A program made the position numbers and the translations under genes. The notes under the pieces are model-generated. The model made no database searches, was not told the DNA's origin, and worked only from the letters and a program-made list of their open reading frames with translations. From Ignavibacteria bacterium (lineage in GTDB: Bacteria > Bacteroidota > Ignavibacteria > Kapaibacteriales > UBA961), in contig CANLII010000001.1 of assembly GCA_947491315.1 (NCBI GenBank), positions 186,001 through 250,000 on the forward strand: a stretch of DNA of 64,000 nucleotides, in the 5' to 3' direction. Positions 9,188-19,576 of the stretch are shown here, in pieces (within the stretch, counting starts at the first letter, position 1; each line of letters opens with the position of its first letter).

Positions 9188-12100
9188 ATGAAAAGAATTC
9201 ATACATTCTTCCTGATTACTCTGATGTTCATTTTTCAGAGTGTATCCCTCTATTCACAAATAGAGAGAATCATTGGTATAAGTGATCCGAAATTCTCAGT
9301 GATGAGAGATCACTTTTACAAGCAATTTCCAAAGTATTCTGAACAGAATTATTCAGATGATAAGTCCGGATATCTGAGAAGAGAACATACAGACAAGAAT
9401 TATACTCATTTCAAAAGATGGGAAGACTTCTGGTCAACTCGATTGATGCCTGATGGTACTTTTCCACCTTCTAATGTACTTATCGATGCGATAGTAGAGA
9501 AAAATGCTCAGAAGGCAAAGAGTAAATTTGAACAAAAATTATCTGCTAAACCGGAATGGTCAATCATTGGTCCAGTTGAAATTCCAATAGGTGGTGGAAA
9601 TGGACGAATTAATTGCATCCAAATGCATCCTAATTTACCAAACCTCATTTGGGCTGGAAGTGCTGCCGGTGGTGCATGGAAAAGCACGGATTATGGTCAA
9701 ACATGGAAGACTACATGTGATGATCTTTTCTCAATGGGCGTTTCAGATATTGCAATGCCTTGGAATAACCCGAATATTGTCTATCTCGCAACAGGTGATC
9801 ATGATGGCGGCCACACATATACAATTGGTGTAATGAAATCTACAGATGGTGGTTCAACATGGAATTCAACTGGTCTTACTTTGATTACTTCTCAAACTCA
9901 ACAGATTTACCGCCTTTTGGCTGATCCTAAAGCAGCTGGTAAATTATATGCTGCTACCAGTCAAGGTTTGCAAGTGACAACGGATGCTGGTGTGACATGG
10001 TCGAAGAAGTCAACTATCAATTTTAGAGATCTTGAAATACGAACCGATAATCCACTGATATTGATAGGATGTACGGGTAGTGAAATTCATAGAAGTACAG
10101 ATGGTGGAAATACATGGGCAAAAATCATAACCACTATCCCAACTACTATTGGCAGAATTTCATTGGCGATAAGTCCTGCAAATCAAGAATATATGTATGC
10201 ATTATGTTCGGATAATTCCAAGGGCTCTGGATTTGGTGGATTATACAGATCTATTGATGGTGGTAAAACATGGGTGAGAAGATCAAATACTCCAAATATT
10301 CTTTCTCATTCAGTTGATGGATCCGGTGCCGGTGGACAGGGTTTTTATGATCTAACTATTGCTTGTTCGTATAAACAACCAAATCATGTGATCATTGGTG
10401 GAATAAATGTATGGAGATCAACCGATGGTGGGACAACTTGGGATATTAGTGCACATTGGTATGGAGCTGATGGTAATCCCTATGTTCATGCAGATGTCCT
10501 ATGGTAATCCCTATGTTCATGCAGATGTCCATGATTTGGATTATTTACCTAATTCAGATAAAACGATCATAGCCGGAACGGACGGTGGAGTTTTTTCATC
10601 ATCCAATAATGGTTTGTCTTGGACAGATAATAGTGATGGACTTTCTATCACTCAATACTATCATGTTGCAACTTCACAGGCTTTGAATCCATCATATTTA
10701 GGTGGAGCACAAGATAATGGAACTACCCGGTTTGCTTCAAATTCTTGGTCACAAATTCAGGGTGGCGATGGTATGAAATGTTTGATTAATCCCACTAATT
10801 CTGCAATTGTATATGGTGCTATGCAAAATGGGTACTTGAATAGATCCACCAATTCCGGTAAAGACTTCGCCGGTACTCTCAATCCTGATGTTACCAAAGA
10901 AAGTGGTCGTTGGGTAACTCCTTATGTATTTAATCCAAAGAATCCTACAGTCATGTATGCTGGATTTAGGAATATTTGGAAGTCAACAAATGGCGGCGCA
11001 CCGGGTTCCTGGGAGAAAGTTTCAACATTTGCCAATACCGCATCTACTTTGAAGCTGATTGCAGTTTCGCCGGCAAACCCCAATATAGTGATTGCCATGA
11101 ATGATCAAGTAGCATATGAATCTACTGATGCCGGAGAGACATGGAATGCAAAATCTTTGACGGGAATCAATATCGGAGCCATAACATCATTTGAATATAG
11201 TCATGATGATGAGAAGATCGCTTGGTTGACGATTGGTGGATTTGGAAATACAAGAGTTTTCAAAACAATCAATTCAGGAGCAACTTGGACAGATATCTCA
11301 GGAAATCTGCCCAAAATCCCAACGAATATTATTATTCATGAAAAAGGATCTCCGGAAAGAGTATATGTCGGTACTGATATAGGAATCTATTATAGAGATA
11401 CAACAACGAATGGTTGGATTGATTATAGCGATGGTCTTCCAAATACGATTGTTCGTGATTTGCAGATCAATTATCCGGCGAAAACTCTCATGGCCGGTAC
11501 ATTTGGCAGAGGATTGTGGAAAGGCAATGTAGTTGGATGTTCAGGTATCTCAGCGACTGCTACTGCAATAGGAGATATAACATTCTGTGCAGGTGACAGT
11601 GTTGAACTCAAAGTAAATGAATCATATCCTTCATATCGCTGGTCTAATGGACAAACAGCAAAATCAATAATTGTGAAGCAATCAGGAATATATACTGCTA
11701 CTGTCACTGATACTGAAGGGTGCACTGGCACGACAAATCAAATAATTGTCACTGTAAATCCTGCACCAATAGCTAGGATCACAACTTCTAAGACTCTACT
11801 TTGTGATGGTGATAGTATTACATTGGATGCGGGTGTAAATCAGTCCTATCTTTGGTCTACAGGTGATACCACGAGAAGAATTGTTGTCAAAGATGGAGGA
11901 AAGTATACTGTTACTGTATCATCATCCAATGGATGTGTGGCAACATCATCTGTACTAGATTTAGTTAAAAATCAAGCTCCTGAAAAACCAATTATTTCTC
12001 GTCAGGAAAATGTACTGCAAAGTTCTGTGATTGGCCAATCATATCAATGGTTTGAAGATGGTTCTGCGAAGTTGAATGCCAAACAAAGAACATATGCACC

Positions 12101-12461
12101 CGGTGAGAATAGTTATGGGAAGAAGATAACAGTCCGAGTTACATTAGACAACAATTGCAGCAGATTTTCAGATGAATTTTTGTATTCTCCATTGTCTGTT
12201 GATGATGATGTAAAGGAAGGTTTCAAAGTGTATCCTAATCCTGTTCAGAATATGCTGTATTTCGAATTTCCGTCAATTTCACATTCAGCATTGATCACTA
12301 TCATTGACCTGGAAGGTAAGACAGTCTATTCCACGAAAATAGACTGTCACCCCGGATTGATCTCAGAAAAAATTAGGATTGCAGATCTTTACTCTGGCTC
12401 CTATACTATTAGAATAGATCAAAGCATGCGTACATTGACCATGAAATTTGTAAAACAATAA
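9188..12461 (+). CDS. T9SS-exported Asp-box beta-propeller protein, frameshifted by a 31-bp tandem duplication
   Basis: A secreted sortilin/BNR-type protein interrupted by a frameshift. A signal peptide (MKRIHTFFLITLMFIFQSVSLYSQ in two hydrophobic steps) is followed by many Asp-box repeats (KSTDYGQTW, KSTDGGSTW, RSTDGGNTW, RSIDGGKTW, RSTDGGTTW, ESTDAGETW). Two Cys-containing Ig/PKD-like modules follow (CAGDSVELKVNE, CDGDSITLDAG), then a T9SS type-A sorting domain starting VYPNPVQNMLYFEF near 12230. The frame is lost at 10500, where a 30-bp segment is repeated with one extra T. Removing 31 bp restores about 1080 residues, against 1086 in the neighbouring paralogue. The reading then continues GNPYVHADVHDLDYL, matching the paralogue's KPYVHADIHDLTF. 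The role is probably cell-surface or extracellular binding or hydrolysis; the substrate is unknown. Confidence 0.85.
10470..10530. repeat. 31-bp tandem duplication breaking the first propeller gene
   Basis: Copies at 10470-10499 and 10501-10530 are identical over 30 bases (ATGGTAATCCCTATGTTCAT onward) and separated by a single T. The 31-bp offset causes the frameshift in the surrounding gene. Confidence 0.93.
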
Positions 12462-12473
12462 ATTCGATTAAAT

Positions 12474-15400
12474 ATGCCATTTCTTATTATAGTCTTTTTC
12501 TTGGTGTGTAACCACTCGGTTTATGCTGAAAAAGATCCTGCATTCCGTTTTGAAGGAAATGCTACACCTAATTTTTTTGACATACAGAAAGAATTCTACA
12601 AGCAATATGGAAATGAAAAGGAAGTATTCAATTCCACACTGGAGAATGATTCTTACAAAGAAGGAATGCTGTATCAATTCCGCAAATGGGAATGGTTCTG
12701 GAAACAAAGAGTATTGCCTGATGGTGAATTTCCTCAGCCAATGATTCTTCAGGATATATATCAGAAGGAGTTGAGAAGAAGCGCTCATTCTAAGTCAGAA
12801 AAAACACTGCAATTGAAGCCCAATTGGAAAAATCTTGGCCCTACAAATATCCCAAGAGGTGGTGGTGCAGGTAGAGTTAATGGTGTGTATATTCCTCCCG
12901 GACAAAATCAAATCATGTGGGCTGCCACTGCTGGCGGCGGAGCTTGGAAATCCACAAATGGTGGTAAAACATGGATCACAACAACAGATAAATTAGGTAC
13001 ACTTGGTGTTACTGATATAACAACAGATCCAACCAATCCTAATATTGTGTATCTAGCAACTGGTGATGCATTTGGAATAGATACATATTTCGGAGTTGCT
13101 CCATTTAGCGTAGGATTAATCAAGAGCATCGATGGTGGAATGACTTGGACTCAAACAGGACTAAACTATCAGCAGAGAGACACAAGAGCATTGTCAAGAG
13201 TAATCGTTCATTCAACTAATCCTTCAATCATCATAGTAGGTGGAAATAATGGAATTCATCGTTCAACAGATGGTGGCATAACATTTACCACTCGCTTTAC
13301 AGGTGATGTAAAGGATATGGAAATCAAACCAGAAGAACCTTCAGTTCTTTATGCAACAAGTGGGTCTAAAATCTATATTTCAAAGGATGCTGGCGACAAA
13401 TGGGCTGAATTGAAATCAAATATTCCTCCAACTATTGGAAGAATTGCCATTGCCGTCACTCCTGCAGATCCCGAAGCAATTTATGCAGTTACAGCAAGAA
13501 GAGGAACTTGGGATTTTGGTGGATTCTACCGTTCTTATGATGGCGGTGAAAATTGGGAAGCCGGAGCAGAGAGTCCAAATATCATTGGTAGAAATATGCA
13601 AGGCACTGATACTGATAATCAACAAGGTTTTTATGATCTGTGTATTGCAGTTTCACCAGATAATCCGGATCTGATTTTTGTTGGTGGAATCAATATATGG
13701 CGATCTACGAATGGTGGAAATAATTGGTCAATCAATGCATATTGGGTGCCTAATCAGGGTAAACCTTATGTTCATGCAGATATCCATGATTTAACATTTA
13801 TCAATGGTACTATTGTTGTTGCAGGAACTGATGGCGGAGTTTTTCAAAGTACGAATCGTGGAGCCGCTTGGTCTGATGTAAGTGATGGTTTGGAGATAAC
13901 TCAATTTTATAAAATGAGTATCTCGCAACAAAGACCTGAATATATTCTAGGTGGTGCTCAGGATAATGGTACAAGTATGAAGTCGGGTCCTGATGCATGG
14001 GAACAGGTATGGGGCGGCGATGGCATGGCAAATGCGATTGATCCGGTGAATGATAAATATATGTTTGTTTCTTTTCAGAATGGAAATTTCGGTCGCTCCA
14101 CAAATGGAGGGTCATCCTTTAGTTCTAGTATTAATGAGGCTATTACCTCAGAAGAGGGTGAGTGGGTTACTCCAATTGAATTCGCACCGAATACAAAAGC
14201 AGGTTCCTCATCCATTGCTTATGCTGGGTATAGAGATATCTGGCGCACAGATTCTCTTGGCTTTTGGGCAAAGACTTCCAATTTTCCAAATCGACAATCC
14301 CGCATCATGATGATTGCACATTCTCCATCAAGACCCGGAACATTGATTGCATCAAATTATAATGCCTCTTATATCACTTATGATGAAGGGAAAACTTGGA
14401 GAGGAATAGCATTTCCAAATGGAGTGGGACCATCAGGTATTACTTCTTTTGAATTCCATCCGGAGAAGGATAGTATTTTCTGGATTTCAATATCAGGATA
14501 TGGTACTCGCAAAGTATTTCAAACAAATGATGCCGGAAAAAGTGCATCGACTTGGTTGGATATATCAGGAGGAATGCCTGCTATACCTGTGAATTGTTTG
14601 AAGTATCAGCCCAACTCTCCTGATAGACTCTATGCAGGAACAGATCTTGGAGTGTATTACAGAGACAAAGGAACCAAGGTTTGGATTCCGTATAATGATG
14701 GACTACCTAATGTTGTTGTCAGTGATATTGATATATTGAATTCAAATCAAAAGCTTCGGATTTCCACCTATGGAAGGGGAATTTGGGAAGCGGATATGGT
14801 CACTTGTCCTGAATTGAGTTGCTCAGTTGATATCAAAGGACAACTCACATTTTGTGAAGGCGATAGCGTAACTCTCACAGCCCAAGATGGTTTTGCATCA
14901 TATGTTTGGAATAATGGAAATACAGCTAGATCAATTACAGTGAATAGTACAGGAAGTTTCAGTGTTACCGTAATTGATCAAAATGGGTGTCCATCCGGCT
15001 TCGGCCCAATTGCTGTGACAGTAAATCAAAGACGCATTCCTAATATTATTTCCAACAAAAACATATTTACAATTTGTAATGATAATCCAATCAGTTTGGA
15101 TGCAGGTTCAAATTTTGACAAGTATAATTGGTCGACAGGCGATACCACAAGAACATTGACTGTTACCACACCTGGTATTTATATTATCGCAGCAACTAAT
15201 AGATTGGGTTGCATAGATTATGATACTGTTACAGTATTAACCGGTACAAACCCTGAAAAACCAATAATTACCATGAGTAATGATACTTTGTATGCAAGTC
15301 CTGCATTTGCATATCAATGGGTCTTAAAGGAAACTGATGTTCAAGGCGCTACATCACAATTTTTCGTATTGCCAAGATTTACAAGTACAAGAGATTATTC

Positions 15401-15734
15401 AGTAAAAGCAATTTCTGAACAAGGTTGTTTTACAAGATCTGATATCATGACAATTTCATCAATAGGTGAATCGAGTGATTCTGATCAGTTCATTGTTTAC
15501 CCAAATCCTGCATCCAATGAGGTCTTGATTCAAGTTCCTCATACCATTTCAGATATTGAATTGGATTGTGCCATAGTTGATTTGAAAGGTAGTAAACTCT
15601 ATTCTAAGAGAATTTTCAGAATAGATGAATATACTTTTCAGATGGCATTACCAGACTTACCAGGCGGAACATATTGGCTTCAATTACATCCGAAGAATAA
15701 AAATCCCATCAGTTTATCTATCATTATTAAGTAG
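12474..15734 (+). CDS. T9SS-exported Asp-box beta-propeller protein (intact paralogue)
   Basis: A 1086-residue paralogue of the preceding gene, 12 bp downstream. The signal peptide ends near VYAEKD. At least eight Asp-box motifs are visible (KSTNGGKTW, KSIDGGMTW, RSTDGGITF, RSYDGGENW, RSTNGGNNW, RSTNGGSSF, ITYDEGKTW), as in sortilin/VPS10 and sialidase-like propellers, spread over about residues 115-780. Two Ig/PKD-like modules follow (CEGDSVTLTAQDG; ICNDNPISLDAG), then a T9SS sorting domain from VYPNPASNEVLIQV with the usual GTYWLQL ending. The same modular order and conserved GGGxGRxN segment show a tandem gene duplication. I see no catalytic signature, so the enzymatic or adhesive role is open. 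A strong terminator follows. Confidence 0.85.
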   Translation: MPFLIIVFFLVCNHSVYAEKDPAFRFEGNATPNFFDIQKEFYKQYGNEKEVFNSTLENDSYKEGMLYQFRKWEWFWKQRVLPDGEFPQPMILQDIYQKELRRSAHSKSEKTLQLKPNWKNLGPTNIPRGGGAGRVNGVYIPPGQNQIMWAATAGGGAWKSTNGGKTWITTTDKLGTLGVTDITTDPTNPNIVYLATGDAFGIDTYFGVAPFSVGLIKSIDGGMTWTQTGLNYQQRDTRALSRVIVHSTNPSIIIVGGNNGIHRSTDGGITFTTRFTGDVKDMEIKPEEPSVLYATSGSKIYISKDAGDKWAELKSNIPPTIGRIAIAVTPADPEAIYAVTARRGTWDFGGFYRSYDGGENWEAGAESPNIIGRNMQGTDTDNQQGFYDLCIAVSPDNPDLIFVGGINIWRSTNGGNNWSINAYWVPNQGKPYVHADIHDLTFINGTIVVAGTDGGVFQSTNRGAAWSDVSDGLEITQFYKMSISQQRPEYILGGAQDNGTSMKSGPDAWEQVWGGDGMANAIDPVNDKYMFVSFQNGNFGRSTNGGSSFSSSINEAITSEEGEWVTPIEFAPNTKAGSSSIAYAGYRDIWRTDSLGFWAKTSNFPNRQSRIMMIAHSPSRPGTLIASNYNASYITYDEGKTWRGIAFPNGVGPSGITSFEFHPEKDSIFWISISGYGTRKVFQTNDAGKSASTWLDISGGMPAIPVNCLKYQPNSPDRLYAGTDLGVYYRDKGTKVWIPYNDGLPNVVVSDIDILNSNQKLRISTYGRGIWEADMVTCPELSCSVDIKGQLTFCEGDSVTLTAQDGFASYVWNNGNTARSITVNSTGSFSVTVIDQNGCPSGFGPIAVTVNQRRIPNIISNKNIFTICNDNPISLDAGSNFDKYNWSTGDTTRTLTVTTPGIYIIAATNRLGCIDYDTVTVLTGTNPEKPIITMSNDTLYASPAFAYQWVLKETDVQGATSQFFVLPRFTSTRDYSVKAISEQGCFTRSDIMTISSIGESSDSDQFIVYPNPASNEVLIQVPHTISDIELDCAIVDLKGSKLYSKRIFRIDEYTFQMALPDLPGGTYWLQLHPKNKNPISLSIIIK

Positions 15735-15750
15735 ACTGTTCACATAAGTA

Positions 15751-15790
15751 AGGGCTCTGTTTTCCACATAAAGAAAACAGAGCCTTTTTT
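15751..15790 (+). terminator. strong rho-independent terminator after the propeller pair
   Basis: A perfect 12-bp stem (GGCTCTGTTTTC / GAAAACAGAGCC) with an eight-base loop is followed by six T. It ends the propeller operon. Confidence 0.92.
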
Positions 15791-15873
15791 ATTGAAGATA
15801 TAGTGTCATTTCTGTATTTTATGTACTTCAAATACGCATAATTACCCCATTTCACCATTTTTAATAGACATCC

Positions 15874-17538
15874 ATGTCAAAGCAGATCGGTACTCAACTC
15901 ATTCATTCTGCTCAGTCCGATGCAAATCAAGCTTTTCATCAGTCAAAACTGAATGAATTGCATGAAAAGATCGAGAAAGTCCATCAAGGGGGAGGACTCA
16001 AAGCACTTCAAAAACATAAGTCAAAAAATAAACTAACAGCTAGAGAGAGAATCGAATACTTGATTGATGATTCATCAATGTTTCATGAGATTGCTACATT
16101 TGCTGCCCTAGACATGTATCAAGAACAAGGTGGATGTCCATCTGCAGGTGTAATTACAGGCATTGGTGTTATTCAAGGCCGAGAATGCATGATTGTTGCA
16201 AATGATGCGACTGTGAAAGCTGGCGCGTGGTTTCCGATGACCGCAAAGAAAAATATGCGTGCTCAGGAAATAGCCATAGAAAATCATCTTCCTATTATAT
16301 ATCTCGTTGATAGTGCAGGGGTTTTCCTGCCTATGCAAGATCAGATATTTCCTGATAAAGAACATTTCGGAAGACAATTCAGGAATAATGCGATTTTAAG
16401 TGCAAAAGGAATTCCACAAATTGCGGCAATTATGGGTCCATGTGTGGCAGGCGGTGCATATCTTCCAATCATGTGCGATGAAGCAATCATTGTGGAAGGT
16501 ACTGGTAGCTTATTTCTTGCAGGTCCGGCATTAGTAGAAGCAGCTATAGGCGAAAAGATTGAGATTGATGCCTTGGGGGGTGCCACAATGCACTCGGCTA
16601 TAAGTGGTAATACAGATTATCGAGTGAAAACCGATGAAGAAGCACTTGATTTGATTCGTGAGCTCATGTCCTCAATTTCCCCTTTAAAAGGAAAAAAACA
16701 TATTTTCGATAGAATCGAAAGTAAGCCACCTAGGTATGATTCAGATGAAATCTATTCCATTCTACCAGCAGATAGAACCAAACCATATTCAACCCATGAA
16801 TTTCTTGCAAGACTATTGGATGATTCTTCATTTGAAGAATATAAACAGGATTATGGTAAGACCATTATTTGTGGTTATGGAAGAATTGATGGTTGGGCTG
16901 TTGGTATTGTCATCAACAACAGAGCAGTTTCCAAATCTGGAAAAGGCGAGATGCAAGTAGGTGGAGTGATTTATTCAGACAGTGCTGATAAAGCGGCGCG
17001 TTTCATCATGAATTGTAATCAAAAATTGATTCCACTCATTTTCTTTCAAGATGTAACAGGATTCATGGTAGGTAGCAGGGCAGAGCAAGGTGGGATCATC
17101 AAGGATGGTGCAAAACTTGTGAATGCCGTTTCAAATTCTATTGTACCGAAGATTACCTTCATCATTGGCAATAGTTATGGAGCAGGGAATTATGCCATGT
17201 GTGGGAAAGCATATGATCCACGATTCATATTTGCATATCCAACAGCACAAATTGCTGTCATGGGTGGAGCCCAGGCTTCAAAGACTTTATTGACAATTAA
17301 GGTCGCTTCTTTGGAGAAGGAAGGGAAACAACTTACCGAAGAAGAAAAGCAGACAATGCTAAAAGAAATACAGTCAAGATATGATGCACAAACAACGCCT
17401 TATTATGCAGCTTCTCACTTATGGGTGGATGAAATCATCTTGCCCGATAAGACAAGAGAAAAAGTATCGATGGCATTAACATGTGCATCACATAATGCCG
17501 AGATTCCCATATGGAAATCCGGCGTATTACAAGTTTGA
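15874..17538 (+). CDS. acyl-CoA carboxylase carboxyltransferase (beta) subunit, methylcrotonyl-CoA carboxylase-like
   Basis: A 554-residue carboxyltransferase of the biotin-dependent acyl-CoA carboxylases, which moves CO2 from carboxybiotin to an acyl-CoA. It shows the crotonase-fold signatures of this family: LTARERIEYLIDD, CPSAGVITGIG, VANDATVKAG, YLVDSAGVFLPMQDQIFPD, then MGPCVAGGAYLPIMCDEAI, and in the C-terminal half FQDVTGFMVGS and GNSYGAGNYAMCGKAYDPR. The PMQDQIFPD segment (PQQDEVFPD in relatives) favours methylcrotonyl- or geranyl-CoA carboxylase over propionyl-CoA carboxylase, which fits leucine breakdown. The biotin-carboxylase alpha subunit is not in this window. The peptide transporter operon begins 38 bp downstream. 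Confidence 0.9.
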   Translation: MSKQIGTQLIHSAQSDANQAFHQSKLNELHEKIEKVHQGGGLKALQKHKSKNKLTARERIEYLIDDSSMFHEIATFAALDMYQEQGGCPSAGVITGIGVIQGRECMIVANDATVKAGAWFPMTAKKNMRAQEIAIENHLPIIYLVDSAGVFLPMQDQIFPDKEHFGRQFRNNAILSAKGIPQIAAIMGPCVAGGAYLPIMCDEAIIVEGTGSLFLAGPALVEAAIGEKIEIDALGGATMHSAISGNTDYRVKTDEEALDLIRELMSSISPLKGKKHIFDRIESKPPRYDSDEIYSILPADRTKPYSTHEFLARLLDDSSFEEYKQDYGKTIICGYGRIDGWAVGIVINNRAVSKSGKGEMQVGGVIYSDSADKAARFIMNCNQKLIPLIFFQDVTGFMVGSRAEQGGIIKDGAKLVNAVSNSIVPKITFIIGNSYGAGNYAMCGKAYDPRFIFAYPTAQIAVMGGAQASKTLLTIKVASLEKEGKQLTEEEKQTMLKEIQSRYDAQTTPYYAASHLWVDEIILPDKTREKVSMALTCASHNAEIPIWKSGVLQV

Positions 17539-17576
17539 TCTATTACCCATTCTCTATTTTCATGGAGTTTACCATT

Positions 17577-19541
17577 ATGTTCAATCGTTCCGGATTAATG
17601 TCTACTGCATTTATTCTTGCAGTGCTGTTCGTATCTGGTTGCGGCAGTAAAAAAAGTGCCGAACAAGGCGATAAGTCGGGTCCAAGTTATAAAACATCAC
17701 TTTGGAAAAAAATTGATACTCCCCCGGGAGCTGATCCATCTGTCCCCGATAGCTTGGGTGGATCTGGTTTTGAAAAAGTTGCAAATACACTTGGTTTCAC
17801 AACATATGAATTCAATGAATTTGACATCAAGCATTCCGGTGATCCAAGAGCGGTGGTAGGTGGACAAATCAGATTTACCATTTCTAGATTTCCATTGAGT
17901 TTCCGTCCTTTCTTTTATGGACAAGGTGCTAATTTCTCTGAAAATCTTCAAATGTCATCATTGACATATGAAACTTTGTGTAATCTTGGTTTTGATGATC
18001 AACCAGTACCATCATTGGCAACACATTGGAAGATTTCCGAAGATAATATGACATTTACATTCAGAATCGAACCAAATGCCCGTTTTTCTTCTGGAGCTCC
18101 CGTAACATCCGATGATATCGTTGCCACATTTAAGCTTATCATGGATGAAACTATTTTGTCACCATCAATGCAACAGATATTCAGCAAATATGAAACACCT
18201 GTTGCAGTTTCAAAATATATCGTTCAAGTTAAAGCCAAAGAATTTGATTGTAGAGCATTTAAGACATTTGCTAATAGTTTGCTTGTACTTTCCGCTAAGG
18301 AAATCGGTGCATTGAGTGGTAAGGAATTTTTGGATAAGTTTCAATTCACCCAGCCTGTTGGATCTGGAGAATATATAGTCCTTGCAGATGATATAGTGAA
18401 ACAACAAAGTTATTCCATCACAAGACGCGATGATTACTGGGCAAAAGAATATCCTATAAATAAATTTTCAGGTAATTTCGATCAAATCACCTTCGAAGTT
18501 ATCAAAGACAACCCAACTCTTGAATACGAAAAATTCAAAAAGGGTGAAGTTGATAAGTTTTGGTTTACAGGAAATACAACAGACAAATGGTTAGGAGATA
18601 CAACATATTCAGCGATCAAAAATCATTGGGTGAAAAGAGATCGTGTTTTTACAGATGGTGCTGTAGGTACATCGGGTCTGTTTCTTAATATGCGTAAACC
18701 ACCATTCGATGATATTCGTGTTCGCCTTGCATTCTATCATTTGTTCGACAGAGAATCAATTATTTCAAAATTGCTTTTCAATGAATATGAAAGGATTCAC
18801 TCTTTCTATGCAAATACCAAGTATGAGAATACAGGCAATCCCCAAATTGGATATGATCCTGCAAAAGCTGCTCCATTATTAGCTGAGGCAGGATATAGTT
18901 CAAAGAATCAAGATGGTATTTTGATGAAAAATGGGAAGCCATTCCGTTTGGAATTAGGCATTCCGAAGCCACTCGAAAAATTCCTTACTCCCTATCAACA
19001 AACATTGCGCCAGGCTGGTATAGATTTACAAATCAAATTCCAAGATGGTAATGCAATCACTAAAAACATTGCAGAAAGAAATTTCAATATTTCTTGGGCA
19101 AATTATGGTGGATTAGACGATCCATATCCTAAGACAAGCATAGCCTCTGAACTTGCAGATAAGAATGACAATAATAATATCACTGGTTTCAAAAATCCTT
19201 TTGCTGATGAGTTATTGAAGCAATATGATGTACAATGTGATCCAAAGAACAAAGTTGGAATCATTCGTCAGATTGATAGTATTGAAGCAGTGTCTTATCA
19301 TTGTCTTTTAGCTTGGACTCCTCGTGGTATTCGCATTGCTTATTGGGACAAATTCGGTGTTCCTGAATGGGTTCTTGCAAAAACATCATCACTTGGCATG
19401 CATGATCTTGCTATTATGACTGGTTGGTGGTATGATGCTGAAAAGGCAAAAGCTTTAGAAAATGCCAAGAAAAACAACAAACAATTGACAGGTAATTCCG
19501 CAATCAGAGAAGTCTCTTATTGGAAGAATCTCAAACGATAA
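17577..19541 (+). CDS. peptide ABC transporter substrate-binding lipoprotein (family 5, YejA/OppA-like)
   Basis: A 654-residue extracellular solute-binding protein. The N-terminal lipobox is LFVSGC (Cys at about 21), so it should be anchored as a lipoprotein. The family-5 pattern follows: YETLCNLGFDDQPVPSLA, then WKISEDNMTFTFRIEPNARF and SGAPVTSDDIVATF, and a second lobe with DDIRVRLAFYHLFDRESI. I chose ATG 17577 because TGGAG sits eight bases upstream. It is the first gene of a substrate-binding/permease/permease/ATPase/ATPase cluster. Length and permease type favour an oligopeptide or YejA-like ligand. Confidence 0.9.
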   Translation: MFNRSGLMSTAFILAVLFVSGCGSKKSAEQGDKSGPSYKTSLWKKIDTPPGADPSVPDSLGGSGFEKVANTLGFTTYEFNEFDIKHSGDPRAVVGGQIRFTISRFPLSFRPFFYGQGANFSENLQMSSLTYETLCNLGFDDQPVPSLATHWKISEDNMTFTFRIEPNARFSSGAPVTSDDIVATFKLIMDETILSPSMQQIFSKYETPVAVSKYIVQVKAKEFDCRAFKTFANSLLVLSAKEIGALSGKEFLDKFQFTQPVGSGEYIVLADDIVKQQSYSITRRDDYWAKEYPINKFSGNFDQITFEVIKDNPTLEYEKFKKGEVDKFWFTGNTTDKWLGDTTYSAIKNHWVKRDRVFTDGAVGTSGLFLNMRKPPFDDIRVRLAFYHLFDRESIISKLLFNEYERIHSFYANTKYENTGNPQIGYDPAKAAPLLAEAGYSSKNQDGILMKNGKPFRLELGIPKPLEKFLTPYQQTLRQAGIDLQIKFQDGNAITKNIAERNFNISWANYGGLDDPYPKTSIASELADKNDNNNITGFKNPFADELLKQYDVQCDPKNKVGIIRQIDSIEAVSYHCLLAWTPRGIRIAYWDKFGVPEWVLAKTSSLGMHDLAIMTGWWYDAEKAKALENAKKNNKQLTGNSAIREVSYWKNLKR

Positions 19542-19576
19542 GCAATAGTGAATAGCATTTACGATCAGGATATTAC

